45,846 bases of DNA. It comes from Chara braunii (Eukaryota > Streptophyta > Charophyceae > Charales > Characeae). The stretch is from positions 875,299 to 921,144 of the forward strand of contig BFEA01000271.1 of NCBI GenBank assembly GCA_003427395.1. Reading direction: 5' to 3'. The translations under genes and the position numbers were made by a program. This document shows, one piece after another, positions 31,585 through 43,757 of the stretch; within the stretch, counting starts at the first letter, position 1, and each line of letters starts with the position of its first letter. The notes under the pieces are model-generated. The model ran no database searches and was not told where the DNA came from. It saw nothing but the letters and a program-made list of their open reading frames with translations.

Positions 31585-34190
31585 CATATAACAATAATTA
31601 TTATTATTACGAAATAATAGTAATAAATAGATCTAGCAGAAGGTTCATTCTTATCATAGATGGGTTGAGATCGATTTTTTTTCCTACGTCCACGTATACT
31701 TCTGCTTCGCATCGTGACTTTCGTTGGTAGAGCGGTCTTCTTCTTCGAGGCAGTGATCATCATCTATATCCTTAGTGAAGTGGGGACGCATAGATGTGTT
31801 CGGGGTGATCGAGGTGATGGATATGCTCTTCGTGATGTTAATCGTCATCGTAATTTTTAGTCATTTCATGGTGTTGATCACTGTGGCAATCTTCATTCGT
31901 CATGATTGCGTTACTTACCTGTGAGATTTGCATAAGTGAGTTGCTCCTCATCGTTTCCCTACTCGACATCTTCTTTCCCAAAGACAAGAGTACTGCTCTT
32001 CGCGCGTTCGTCGAGGTGCTGCTCTTCGTGCTGTCGATCCGAGTAAGAGTGCACGTACGCTCGCTAAAGAGAAAGAAAAACTTACTGATCACAATGCATC
32101 GTCTGCAAACCACAATCTGCAATGAGAGGTACAAGTATGATCATGCATGTTGGGACCGAAAGATTGTGAATTATGCCTGTACGGAAGCACGTGTGGGCTT
32201 TGAACAGGAAGACAACAAGGTATTTTCTCAAGTTCTCGCATAGTAGCAGGAAACAGAAAGAAGGTTCAATGATTTGTACCTTCCCGTGTTCTTGCGGGAG
32301 ATAAATTTTCATTTTGCACACTTGGCGGTTGTTAGTAGCATTGTTGAGATTCCGTTGGTGATAAGCCTTGATCATCGACGAGGAGCTCTACGGTCGTAAA
32401 GTTGCTCGTCATCATGATCTCCATACCATCGTCCATCACAATCTTAGTGCTTCTCTGAGTGCTCGTCATCCTTAAGTGCTCAACTTCACCACCTTCATGA
32501 TTGTATTGGTCATCACCGTGCTGTTCATAGTACTGATTAACACATTTGTGTCATGGTGACCATCATTGTGGTGTTCGTCTTCAGTTGGGTGCTTGTTGTG
32601 CTGATTACTGATAGCGAGTGTGCTCGCCTTCATCGTGGTGGTTATTTCCTACAGGTGAAATAATTGGCCATACACTAACGGAAATTTTGTTCTCATTGCG
32701 TAGTTGAAAAAACAATAATGGTGTTTGTTGTTTGCAGACCCGATCCTATTTGTCATCGTGCCATTTGAGTTCTGCAGCAGGGCAAACTGAGTTCGCAAAC
32801 AAGTAATCCGAGTTCTTGCAGTTACGCCAAGTCCTAACCTATTCAAACAACAATTTTTGCATTCTTGTTTCTACAACAAGAGACTAATTTCTGCGGCGAG
32901 GAATCGATTTCACCAGGCTATTGCTGATTGGAAGTATACTGATAAACTCTTAGCTATTGCTGATTGACCCCTGTAAGTCTGATGCCAAAATTGTACAGGT
33001 TGCAATAATTCTATAGTAGAGTTGCTATTATTGTTCTTCATGGCTGGTATTGCTAACTTTCACAGCAGGCTCCAACTGGGGTATCACTGTCGTGTGGTCC
33101 TAAGCTACTCGGTTGTTGTGCATTCGAATATTATTGTTGTGTATTTAAGAACTATGGCTTGACTCTATTATTTTAGATCACGAGAGCGTACAAACTGCAA
33201 TTTTCTTGTGTGCAGATGATGATTTATTCAGGCTTAGGGTCATGTTACTGCACCCATGAAGCGAGGTAACGGGATCTTGCAAGTTTGAACGATGGGAACT
33301 AAACTAATAAGGTGGCATTAGGTGTTGCTGATGTATATCTGATTGTGTTGTTACTGTCTTCGACGAAAGACAAACAACCACTATAGTGTTTTAAGGAGAT
33401 TGTTGTTGCTTTCATTAGGAAGACTATTGTTGATTAGGATTTGAGTGACTGCCGTTTTCGAAGAATGATTGTTGTTGATGGGGTTTACTGTTTTCACAAC
33501 GCACTGCATATGTTGATACCAGTGTCGTGGGTCCGTGATTTTGCTGCCGCTTCAGACTTTGTTACTGGTAGACCGCCGTTGATCTGAGACATTGCAACAA
33601 TTGTCCATAGTATTGTCATTATTGAAGGGTCTGACTCCGATTGATCACCATTGCGAGACCCTCAAGAGACCAAAGGTTCCAAGGCCCTCTCGAGCGAGTC
33701 TTAGTTCACCCCTTCAATACCTTGACAGAATGAACTTACTTATTCTATCTTTCTTACTCTAAGTCTAGTCTGATTGATTTAGAGAGGAAAGCGGCAGGCG
33801 GGATTGCAACCCGTAATCCGAAGGAAGACCTTGTGGGAGGTCAGCCCAGGGATTGCAGGAGCTCTGGCGAGGTTATGGAGGTAGGGAACAGATAGGTATA
33901 CAAACATTTACACGTGTGATCCATTTCCCTAAACTGTCCTACCCTTTATCTGTCTGAAAGTATGATCGACAAATTTATTACTTTTCTTTATTTTTTTCAT
34001 GACTTAATCTAACAGGTTAATTGAACAGGTATGTGTGAGACTTCAGATTATTTGTGTGAATTGGGATAAAATGAATGATGGAAGACAAGAGGAAGGTTGA
34101 TTTTGCTTGTGATTGACCATGTCAACCAAGGGGTTAGTCCATTCTAAATGCGTGGACTCAAAAGTTGTGAACTTATTTGAATGTAGCCGT
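31585..34190. other. Unassigned DNA without recognised genes
   Basis: 31740-32050 and 32390-32640 are rich in CATCGT, GATCATC and CTCGTC words, similar in style to the reverse complement of the chromovirus leader. A short + frame at 32090-32220 (LQTTICNERYKYDHACWDRK...) ends before a possible GT donor but I do not recognise it. The rest shows nothing. Confidence 0.4.
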
Positions 34191-34690
34191 GTTGCGGAGA
34201 TTGGGCGAACCCCTAAGTTGGGGGTTGTTATGTCATAGACACTTGTTGCATAGACACTTGTTGTTTATCTAGGCAGGATGGGCTATCCATAAGTTGGGTA
34301 CCCTGGTTCTGCGCTATATGCAATTGTCCGGGTTGGTTAACCACATCAGAAGTTGGTGTGTGTTAGTCATATGCTTCTTGTTGTTTGTTTAGCCAGAGGC
34401 TGAACCCCTCGTAGGTTGAGGTGACTCAATTATTTGTGTATGCCGAATGTTTAGGCAGATCAGCCTCACTATAAGTTGGTGCGGCTTGATCATACATCTT
34501 ATGTCAATTGTCTAGGCAAAAGCTAGTCACACCATAAGTTGGTTTGATATAATCATATACCTTACGTTTATCTGTTTTACCAGGCTAGAGCAGCATAAGT
34601 TAGTGTGACCTCGTCATACAAATTGGCAGGTCAGTCATGCTCATAAATTGCGTTGTTTGATCTTATGCCTTATGCGAGGAAGGGTAAAAG
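34190..34690. repeat. Degenerate ~61-bp tandem repeat, about 8 copies
   Basis: A core close to CCATAAGTTGGTGTG recurs with AAG (or a variant) at 34215, 34291, 34350, 34413, 34473, 34536, 34597 and 34644, so spacing is mostly 59-63 bp. Between cores lie TGATCATACNCTT, TTGTTTA and TCTAGGCAG. Confidence 0.75.
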
Positions 34691-36130
34691 GTAATGACGA
34701 AAGACTTGAATGAACTATGTCATTTGGGAAGGAATCTGAGCGTTGGCGAAGGATGCTGTTGTGCTCATTTGTATATGTTTTTTTGGTTTATCATTTGAGA
34801 TTTTCTTTTGATAGCTTAATTGCCTTAGATGTTCGTTGAATGCTTGAGCTATAAGGGCAGATAAGATAAATGATAGGAGAGAAGTTTTGGATAAGATAAG
34901 ACTGACCTTACTAAAAATTGAAATTAGTGCTAGCTAACGAGACAATCATCAAAAAATGATTGTGTAGGCTATCTTCAGTTCTAACTGTCAAGTGAGTGTC
35001 AGAAGTTAGTCCCAAGTATAGTTGCGTTTGGTCTATGCATTTTTAGCTCTGCATAAATCTTGACAGCCATTTTTTTTTAAGAGACAAGTTGCCGAAATTT
35101 TTACGAATCTGAAAGAGCTAGTTATTTTTGGATGTGCAAAAATTCTAAAAAGAAATTTTTCATACGGGAAGCGTTGCCGAAATGTTTTAATTTTATAAGA
35201 GCTATATTAATTTTTGTTAGGGAAAATCTAGCGATCCACCTTGTCTAGGGAAGATGCTGCCAAAATTTTCAATTACTTTTGATACCAATTTGAAGAAGGT
35301 GAAAAATAAGCTAGTAGAGGAATTGGGATATGAAATAGAGTTTGCCCTCCATTTTGTTTAAATATAGTATTGTTTTTTTTTTTTTTTAACATAAAATATG
35401 GTCAGGGCGGTCCCTCTTTTACCTGTACTGTAATGCACGTTTACGCATTTGATTAAAGACTCGATTCGTTCGACCTGATTATACAAAGGATCACTATTTT
35501 GTTATATTTTGATAACAAGTCAGTTTACAACACGAATTAACTGCTGCTGCATCTCTACATAAAGCCTTAGCTCTTGTGGGTTTTTATATGTTCGTTGGGA
35601 TTTTTGCCCCAACTTATTTGTAAATTACAATTTTTTAAGATCGAGTATTTTTGTTGTAGGATGCTGGAGAATGGTTGAGGTTCGTGTGTATAAGGCGAGG
35701 TACGAGTTGAAGACAATGACAAAGTTGACTCCTCTAGTATTTGGAATGTTGTTGTCAAATTTTGTGTGATCGCAGGTATGTGTGGAAGGTGATGAATTGG
35801 GTCTTGGTGATTATTTGTGTATTGCGTGAATGCTGATGGACAAACCACCTCAATATTTGTGAGAGTGATAGTTTGATGTCATACAAACCTTTTATCTGAC
35901 TGATTCAATCACCTTACTTTGCACAGCTAAGGACACGCCCGTATACACACACGCTCGATACCCATGACAATGCGCATGCTAATTTTTATTACTTGAATTA
36001 AGAGGTCGGATGTTGATCCTGAACATAAAATTCGATGTTCTTCTCTAATACATTCGAGTTTCCTGTTCAACACAAAAGGGTTTCACCCATGCGCTGAAAA
36101 TTTTTGCCCTGCCTATCGTAATGCTCTGCC
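34691..36130. other. Unassigned AT-rich DNA
   Basis: No gene or clear repeat seen, apart from a T run at 35371-35388. Confidence 0.5.
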
Positions 36131-36133
36131 TAG

Positions 36134-36262
36134 GGGATAATTATCCCACGAGGGTTGAAAGACTCATCCTTCAACCGATCAATATCGTGAAGGAGATTTC
36201 CTTCACGATACCCCATCTTTGACACTTGAGCGTTGTGCGCAAAACTAAAGCCAATGATGGGT
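36134..36262. repeat. Train of adjacent perfect hairpins
   Basis: In order: palindrome GGGATAATTATCCC (36134-36147); GGTTGAA/TTCAACC (36153-36176); TATCGTGAAGGA/TCCTTCACGATA with a 4-nt loop (36183-36210); CCCATC/GATGGG (36212-36262). Confidence 0.75.
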
Positions 36263-37090
36263 CGAGCAATTGTGGGTAACGAGTGAAGCATCATTATAAC
36301 ATTCGATTGTGAAAGTTCTCATAACTAGATGTTATGATTCCTCTAGCACTCACGTCTCTCTTAATCATTTTCTCGTACGGACTACACCTGAAGTCTCACG
36401 CGGAATAAGTTACTGGTTAGACGCTCACAAAGGGGGTGACGTGCGACTTGGCTATTTCCTTGTGTACGATTGTCGTAGCCACGACACGCATTTGTTCTAC
36501 ATAGGCCCAAACATATCAACACCTATACGATTGTGCGCATACAACAATTTGATTTTCTTATTTACAGTTGTTTTTTTGGAACAATAAGGTTTTGAAAAGA
36601 AGGGTTAGCATGTTGCCAATTGTGCGCTAGACAACTCACCACCAGTCCAAATTCCCTTGTGCCCTCCATGTCATCCTATCCTACCCCTCTTGGGGTACTG
36701 CTGAAATACAAGATAGTTCTAAGAAGCAAGAACTTGCTAGAAAAAAAAGAGATGATCTTCATAAATTAGTTGAATAAAATCATAGTTTTTCTCATTATCG
36801 TTAGTGGTAAGAATGTACATATAGAAATCACCACCAACCAAGCCCGAGTATGCACAACCTTTATGACATTTCGTTAGGTGACAGAATGCTTAGTCCGTTT
36901 TTGTGCTTATTAATGGATTGACCCCTTTAGCATGAGCATCAACCAACGCTTGAGTGTCGAGTGTGACCCTATGATTTAGATAGGATCGCACCCTTATAGG
37001 CATCACATAGTACGCCATCATTGTGACTAATCAAATACTCGCACATGGCTAGTCAATATGATCGAGTCCTGTGAAGCGATGTTCTATTTA
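36263..37090. other. Unassigned DNA
   Basis: A 92-codon + frame (36309-36587) shows no resemblance to a known protein. Nothing else seen. Confidence 0.45.
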
Positions 37091-37270
37091 TACGAAATCT
37101 TGCATGCGACGTCCGCGATTTCAGGTCCGAGAACAGTTACGGGTGGAGTGGAAAAAGAGACTATTGTAAGTTACGAAATCTTGCATGCGACGTCCGCGAT
37201 TTCAGGTCCGCGATTTCAGGTCCGAGAACAGTTACGGGTGCAGTTACGGGTGGAGTGCGATATTGTAAGT
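37091..37270. repeat. 81-bp tandem duplication with nested smaller duplications
   Basis: TACGAAATCTTGCATGCGAC begins at 37091 and 37172. The second copy has a further 14-bp doubling of CGCGATTTCAGGTC and a 12-bp doubling around AGTTACGGGTG, as expected from repeated slippage. Confidence 0.85.
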
Positions 37271-38700
37271 AGACTCGAGTTTTGGTTGAAAAGTGTATCG
37301 TGTGGTTAGAATGACCGTCCTAGTCGACCAAAGTAGGCTTGCGTTTGAGAGATCAACACCTCGAGTGACGATTCAGACGCGGATCCGATTCGGGCATTAA
37401 TCTTACATGCCCTCTATGCTACAACGAACAAGAAACGTCCTCGGCTAGGACTACCTCTGCGATTGTATACGAAAAACCTTTGCATGTGGTCCGGTAACTC
37501 GATGAGGAAACGACAACGCTCTTCGTGACAAGTCCTGCGAAATCCTGCGTGATGTGGCTAGGAGGGTCCCCCTTGAGGGACCGATGCGCTCGACAAGATA
37601 AAACTGAAAGAACGCAAATTCAACGTTAGACCCCAAATTGAACATGCCCCAATATACATTGATAACCAAAACCTTGGGCACTAGCCCGGTTCCCTGCCCT
37701 CCTCCCAAAAATGCCACCAAAACAAGCTGAAAAATAAAACACAATAATAAGCAAATAGAATTTGGAAAATGAAAATGAAATAGGGATTTCACCAATGCAC
37801 GCTCAACAATTTGCCATATAGTTGAACCTTCACAGATAATTCCTCTGCAGTGAAACAGACACATATGGACGCACACCTACTCTAAAGAGAGTTGAAAAAG
37901 TTTTGCAATTTTTTCAACCGCTGTGAAGTTTTACAGTCTTTCATGATTGCAGTCTTACCCGATAGTTCCTATCCACCAGCTGCCTAGCAAATAGTCAGTT
38001 CCAGTGGACAAGCATTGTTATAGATGCAAAAGGTTGGTGGAAAGTGTTACCCATCTCTCCCAACCTCGCTTAGTTTCTTCATTTTATTTTATTTCCAGGT
38101 GGGGGGACTTGCATTTTTAATATAGACTATAGGAATATGGGAGAGGTGAGATTGGTTAATATAAAGAGTTTACAGAGCCGAACTTACTCCGAAAGGGAAG
38201 TCTTTTCCATGAATGACATCCCCTTCCCATCCCCCCTCTCATCCACGATAGGGCAGCCCTAAGAGCCTCGTTCCACTACTCTTCACATGCCCAAAAAAGA
38301 AAAATTATGGCGGTGTATCTTTCCATGTTGTAGTGAAACTCATTTTTTGTATTTGTAGAGTAGTGAAGTGATATCCTATATTGCATTTGAAAAGATGAGC
38401 AATTATCTTGCTCGTTGTCTGGATACCGCATGTCACACTTTTCAACGAGGCAAATTCCACTTGTACTTGATCATAATTAAAACGGTTATGACCAATAACG
38501 TAAGATGTAGGACAATAGGGAAAAAAAGAAAAAGAATCGATGAATCGGATAGAGTTTTTCACATGATGTTTTTCATTTCATTAGACCTAGTTGCACTACT
38601 CATAATCTACTCGAATTATGAATGAGCTTGAACGCATAATCTTCCTTGTTGTTTCGAAAGTCAAGGTTACATGATGAAACTGCACCCGACATGGTAAAAG
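37271..38700. other. Unassigned DNA
   Basis: Contains a 141-codon - frame (37451-37876) with hydrophobic stretches but no recognisable family. No repeats of note. Confidence 0.45.
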
Positions 38701-38708
38701 ATGTGCTG

Positions 38709-38870
38709 TTTTTTTTTTTTTTTTTTTTTTCCAATCCTGACCAATCTGGAGACAACCGTTCAGACCATCCGGGCCAATGCACACTATGTCTGGATGGTCC
38801 AGACCCGTTACAAAATGTGGTCATCCGGATCATATCCACACTGTCCGGTTGACCGGGTTTGGACGGGTCG
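38709..38870. repeat. Poly(T) followed by hairpin-rich segment
   Basis: A 22-nt T run (38709-38730) precedes GACCATCC/GGATGGTC (38763-38799), GTCTGGA-TGG-TCCAGAC (38788-38804) and CCGGT/ACCGG (about 38845-38856). Read on the - strand it ends in poly(A), so it may be a retroposed sequence. Confidence 0.5.
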
Positions 38871-41560
38871 TGTGTGTAGGTCTGCGGTGACCCAGGTAGG
38901 TAGTGAAAGATGAATTTAGAGAAGAATATTGCTCAATTTTAACAAAAATGAGGGTAAAAAACGGAAAAAAAATCGATCTTATGCAAATTTGCAGAATAAT
39001 AACTAAATGTCGACGGGAGTGAGGCGCGTTGCAAATATCATTGGCTATTATTTGGACCACTGTCACCTTTCTTTACTTGCTAATTGTAACCAAGATCGAC
39101 GCATGTTAGTTCGTTTGGTCTTCCGATAGGAAGTTCCATGGATCGTGCCATCGCTTGTGGGTTACATCTACTAGCACCGCTCGTCTCTTCAAAACGTGGG
39201 GGTCTTCATCGACCAACCAGGGTAGTGTTGTCGAGCGCATTGGCCCCCGTTTTTTCTCCCGAAGGGTGGGAGCCCTCCCGACCACGTCACGCAGGAGTTA
39301 AACAAAAAAACAAAATCAGAGAAAAATTTGGGGGTGGCGCAAAATAATCTCGCGGACCAATGAGACGGGCGTGGTCAAGTCATCCCTTCGCCGCTCTAGC
39401 CGGGTGCGCCAACTGTACTTCCTGTGTCCCCTACGACAGGATAGGTTCCCACGGGGCACAACTTTCTTCCCAAGGGGCACAACTTTCTTCCCACTGACCC
39501 ACGAGCGAAAACTTTTAAATGCAATTGCAGAGGTGGGTCAGCCGAGGGCGTTTGCTTGTTCGCTGTAGTATAGGTACACACGATTAAGACGCCTATTGAA
39601 CCCGGACGTTGTTCGTCCATTAGGGCGCTGATCTCCTAAAAACCTGGTGTGCATTGATCGACTAGGACGGTCTCAACCAAGCGTGAAACCTAAAATTAAT
39701 CCTTCCTTTTAGACACCAGTCAAAAGAAAACTACAACAACCACTTATAATTACACCAAAAGGAGTCGACCGTAGTCGACAAGAATATATCCAATCAGAAA
39801 TGATAACTAAAAGAATCCAATAACACAATATCGAAAAATAAAATCCAACCACCTCGAGTCGAACTTGATGAACAAAAATATCAGATTGAGCCGCCAACTG
39901 GAAGTTTGCTTCGATAATAACCTTCGATAATAATCTCAATGCAGTCGATCCGGTAGTTGTATTGCCTCAACTTTGACTTGATGAGAATTGTTGCCGAAGT
40001 CATTCATTCTATCCTACCGTCGACCTAAGATTAAGCACGCACACACCCGTCTTCATATGTTTATAATCTTCTAGAATGACGGAATGCTTTGCGAATGATT
40101 CTTGATCAGGTGCATTACTTGAAGCGTTGCATGTATCACCCTCTAAGAAGTGGTCTAGGGTACTCCTCGTCCAAACACAATACTCAGATCCCAAAAATCG
40201 GTCTGTCTCCACCAAATCGGCAGAGTACCCAACCGTAGATTGGTTCAGCCTGGGTCGATAAAAGAGCCGACTCCTAAGGAAACGAACTCCCGCCCCAGAT
40301 GCTTCCTTGAAAGATAAAAAACGTCCACCGTAAATATATTTTATTGGTTCTCGTCTTTTCTACCCCAAGGTAACTCATATGAAAAGAAATCAAAGGTGAT
40401 AAAAAATGAGAACCATTTGGACATGTACAGACAGATAAGGTCATTGGGAATAGAACGGGTAATCATTGGCAAAACGCTAAGTCCAATTTAATATTATCTT
40501 CTTTATTTAAGTCCGATTTTTTTCGATACATATTGAATTAACCTCTTTCAAAACACACGCCCTTTTGACAACCAGGCAGGTGGAGGGTAGAAAAAAAATT
40601 AGATTTTTCATCTTTTTGAGTAGACACCATAAAACTTGTCCTTTACAACATCCTTCTACCTACCTGCACACCAAACCGAAACAAACAAGTTTGGAAAAAC
40701 AAGCAAAAAAAACCATACCCAAAGTTAAACATTTCCCATTCACATGCATGATTCGCATAGCTTTCCTCCACCTTTTCTTTTGAACATGTGTGAAGGAAAG
40801 TCTTAGTCAATCAGCTGAGCTTGAGTGAAGTTTGGATTGGCTCACTCAAGAAAGTCGCGTAATATCCCAATCAAATAAAATGATTGACACACAACTCCAC
40901 GAGTAGTGGTCTTTCCAAAAAAGGTGGTCCACGTCCTCTCTCAAGTACTCAAATGAGCAGAGGTTGATCCACCAAAAAAACCTCAAGCGAAATATTCCTC
41001 CAGGAGGGTGTTCCAACAAATGAGTTTTGACGTCGTCCCAATGTCATAAAATGATCCCTGCTTAGACCGGTCACAACGTCCCGGTTGTCCCATCACAGTC
41101 TCAACTGTATTTTAACCATAAAGGATACTCTCCAACCAACTGAAAGTCCACGACGGCTCCAATCACCATGTCACCACGTCCGCTAAAAATAGCTTAAGCA
41201 ACCACTCACATCCCAACTTCAAGTCCGTCCACATTGGTCCTAAAGTGGTTCAAGGCGGTCCCACATACATCACTTGATGACTCCAATACGGAAACCGCTT
41301 GCACTTTGTGCCACAAAAAAAATAAAGGCGACTCTAGGTGGAAACCGCATGTGCAACGAGCCCCAATCATATCTGCCCCGTTCACTCACTCCGCACTCTC
41401 TTCATGCCGCCGGTCTACGCACCACTGCGGCACGATCCCAGCTATGCACTAGTACTAGCCAAACCTCTACACCATGACGAAATCTGCCATAATCGCTGCA
41501 CACCACCAAAGCGGGACTGTCGCTCGCCTCGCTGTCAAAACCGGTACCGCGACTGTCGTG
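38871..41560. other. Unassigned DNA
   Basis: Contains a 22-bp tandem doubling of GGGGCACAACTTTCTTCCC (39453-39493). Short frames only; no gene recognised. Confidence 0.45.
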
Positions 41561-42050
41561 CGACACTACCGCCTGATCTCATTTATAAAAAAAATTGGCT
41601 CCACTGCGCTGCAAAATTTCGGGAGCGTTGCCCCTCGAACATAGTGTCGTTGACAAGTCGACACTCCGGCAGCACCTCCCCACAAAAAATAACGCTTCAA
41701 TGTTCCGGCACGCCGTAATTTCGGCAGCACAACTGCCCCACTAAAACTGTTATCGATGTCGAGCCTCCAAACGAACAACATTTCCCCTTAGTAAGGCCTT
41801 GATGCCGCCGCACCGCCAGTTGGGCAGCACCTCCTTACTGAAGGTGCGGCTGTCGCAGCCTTACGGCCAGAACACCTGCCCAAACGCACAACGCATGCAC
41901 AAGGATGGGGAAAAAAACTCCCAACCCTCATCTATGGTTGCCTCCCTTCTTCTCCTCCAACTCTCTGCAGACGTTCTCTCTTCTCTCTCATAACATTTTC
42001 ACCCTCCCCTAGCAGCAACACTCTTGCTCTCTTCAGCAGCAATCTGCCAG
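41561..42050. other. GC-richer segment with small hairpins
   Basis: AGTGTCG/CGACACT at 41643-41665, GCACCT/AGGTGC at about 41826-41846 and GGCTGTCGCAGCC near 41848-41860. No coding sense recognised. Confidence 0.45.
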
Positions 42051-42353
42051 CATTCACCCAAGTGAATGGCTCAGTAGCATTGCTAAGAAGTGCTTGGCTG
42101 CTGAGCTGAATACTGACTTTTATAGCAAGTTGATGGTTGTGGGCAGTTGCTTTGCCCACAACCAAAATTTGTAATTGGCCTTTACCCTTGATCTGAGCCA
42201 CAATCAAGGGCCATAAATCTTGATGTTCCCCTAGGGGAGCCAAGATCCTGAATACCAAGAAGCACCTGGCCTTTCCCAGCGCCCGAGGCCACATGCTTCT
42301 GAAAATGGTTGTATTTAGCCATGCTACAACCTGTTCAAAATGAAGAGTTGTAG
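42051..42353. repeat. Train of at least seven consecutive hairpins
   Basis: Stems in order: CATTCAC/GTGAATG (42051-42068); CTCAGTAGC/GCTGCTGAG (42070-42105, one G-U); TGGTTGTGGGCA/TGCCCACAACCA (42134-42164, perfect 12 bp); CCCTTGAT/ATCAAGGG (42185-42210); ATCTTG/CAAGAT enclosing CCCCTAGGGG (42217-42246); AGAAGCA/TGCTTCT enclosing GGCCT/AGGCC (42258-42300); GGTTGTA/TACAACC (42307-42331), which competes with CTACAAC/GTTGTAG to 42353. A 152-codon - frame over this block (41932-42390) has no family resemblance. Confidence 0.8.
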
Positions 42354-42795
42354 TTTTTTCCCCCTTCCTAAAAACTTCCATCCCTTGCACCTATCCTACG
42401 ATCGCAACCACGTTCACACTCTTTTCTCACACTTCCACTATTTTCTAACACTTCCAGTCGTTTGAAACGAACAAACACCCTCCCCCTCCTCAGTCATTTC
42501 GCAGGGGCGAACTAGAGTCAAGCTCACATGGTTTTCTTTCACCCCTTCGTGCCCGCACCTGGCACAGGGAGAGCACCCGATCCCGGTGCCTGTTCGTAAC
42601 CCATTCCCAATGGGCACCACTCCACACCCTCGGGGGACTCAAGTCCTTGTAACATTTAATCGTGCCATATGACGCTTTACTTTCCCCATTGTCCATCATG
42701 CGCCTCTATCTGCCGCAATTTGGGTGCCAGATTCATGCGCGTTGTCAACAACCTTTGCCCGTTCGACCTACGGGCGTGGACTCAACTCGTAGGAC

Positions 42796-42828
42796 TCTCT
42801 CTCTCTCCCCCTCTCTCTCTCTCTCTCT

Positions 42829-42859
<31 letters not shown>

Positions 42860-42869
42860 CTCGAGTGTA
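42796..42869. repeat. (CT)n(CA)n compound microsatellite
   Basis: CT run with a CCCC interruption to 42829, then CA run. Confidence 0.95.
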
Positions 42870-42936
42870 GTAGTGTATAGTGTCATTCTCTAAGGGTAGA
42901 TTCATTCGATTTTGCTCATCCAGCCGATGGAAGTCA

Positions 42937-42960
42937 GCCCGTTCGTCAAAACGAACGGGC
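42937..42960. repeat. 10-bp perfect hairpin
   Basis: GCCCGTTCGT, loop CAAA, ACGAACGGGC. Confidence 0.9.
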
Positions 42961-43216
42961 ACCTTACGAAAAAGAAAGAAAGAAAATCTAATCAGAAAAT
43001 CTAAAACGAAATCTAAATGCAGAAAATCTACAGCAAATCTAACAGAGAAAACAAAGAAAACTCAAAAGAAAAAAGGAGAAAAAAAACTTACCTTGAAGAA
43101 AAATTGTCGCCCGTTTAACACGGTCACCGTCAGATGCACTAGGGACTCAACGCCCCAGACACTCCAGAGTGCGCCAATTGGCGCTTCGTCTGCAAGTGTA
43201 GTTTTCTTTATGATTA

Positions 43217-43249
<33 letters not shown>

Positions 43250-43553
43250 TTAATCCCGTTGGCTTAAAGTCAATGGCCACGTCATCATCATGCGTGGCTT
43301 TTCAGCCACCCCTTTTGGATTTGAAGAACTTTAGACAATTTCTCGATTTATGCGTGTCATCCTTACAGAGGACCTTTTCCGATCGAGACAATTGTTTTCA
43401 GCTGTGTGATTTCGAAGATAGTGCAGTCGAGAACGGCTGCGTTAGAAGACTTTTTCCCACTACCACTCCCAAAAGGAGCTGGCCCGGTAGGACACCTGTT
43501 GGTTTCGATCATAGCACATGTTGGATGATAACTTAATGATGTAACCTACTAGG
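42961..43553. other. Unassigned DNA, A-rich GAAAATCTAA repeats then (TTA)n
   Basis: Degenerate AGAAAATCTAA words at 42980-43060 and a TTA run at 43219-43250. A + frame spans 42880-43536 (218 codons), but its first half is simple sequence and its second half matches nothing I know. Confidence 0.5.
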
Positions 43554-43757
43554 CTAGCTCCTTTTCACAGAAGCTAGACCTGCAACTCTTGTATTTGAAG
43601 AGTTGTTGCCCAGTATGTCAGACAATTTTGGGACTAGGCAGCCCCAATCTGCCTCACCTAGCCAAATTGTCATCGCCCTGTCATCTAAACGGCTGGGGTT
43701 CAGCCCGGTAGACCCGATAAGCCACACCCCTTTAGCCGCATATTCGACTTCGGGCTA
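43554..43757. repeat. Second hairpin train
   Basis: CTAGCT/AGCTAG (43554-43577); CAACTCTT/AAGAGTTG with 7-nt loop (43583-43605); a long stem GACAATTT..GG..CTAGG / CCTAG CC AAATTGTC (43621-43671); GGCTG/CAGCC (43691-43705); TAGCC/GGCTA (43733-43757). Confidence 0.72.

Noticed and set aside
32090-32240. Possible exon ending before GTATTT
   Set aside because: No resemblance to a known protein and no partner exon found.
34190-34690. CRISPR-like regular spacing
   Set aside because: Repeats are degenerate and spacers are related to each other; eukaryotic context; a satellite explains it.
41932-42390. 152-codon minus frame
   Set aside because: Coincides with the hairpin train, and the protein has no recognisable domain; the hairpins explain the sequence better.
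42880-43536. 218-codon + frame
   Set aside because: First half is A-rich repeat and a (TTA) run read as Tyr; second half matches nothing known.
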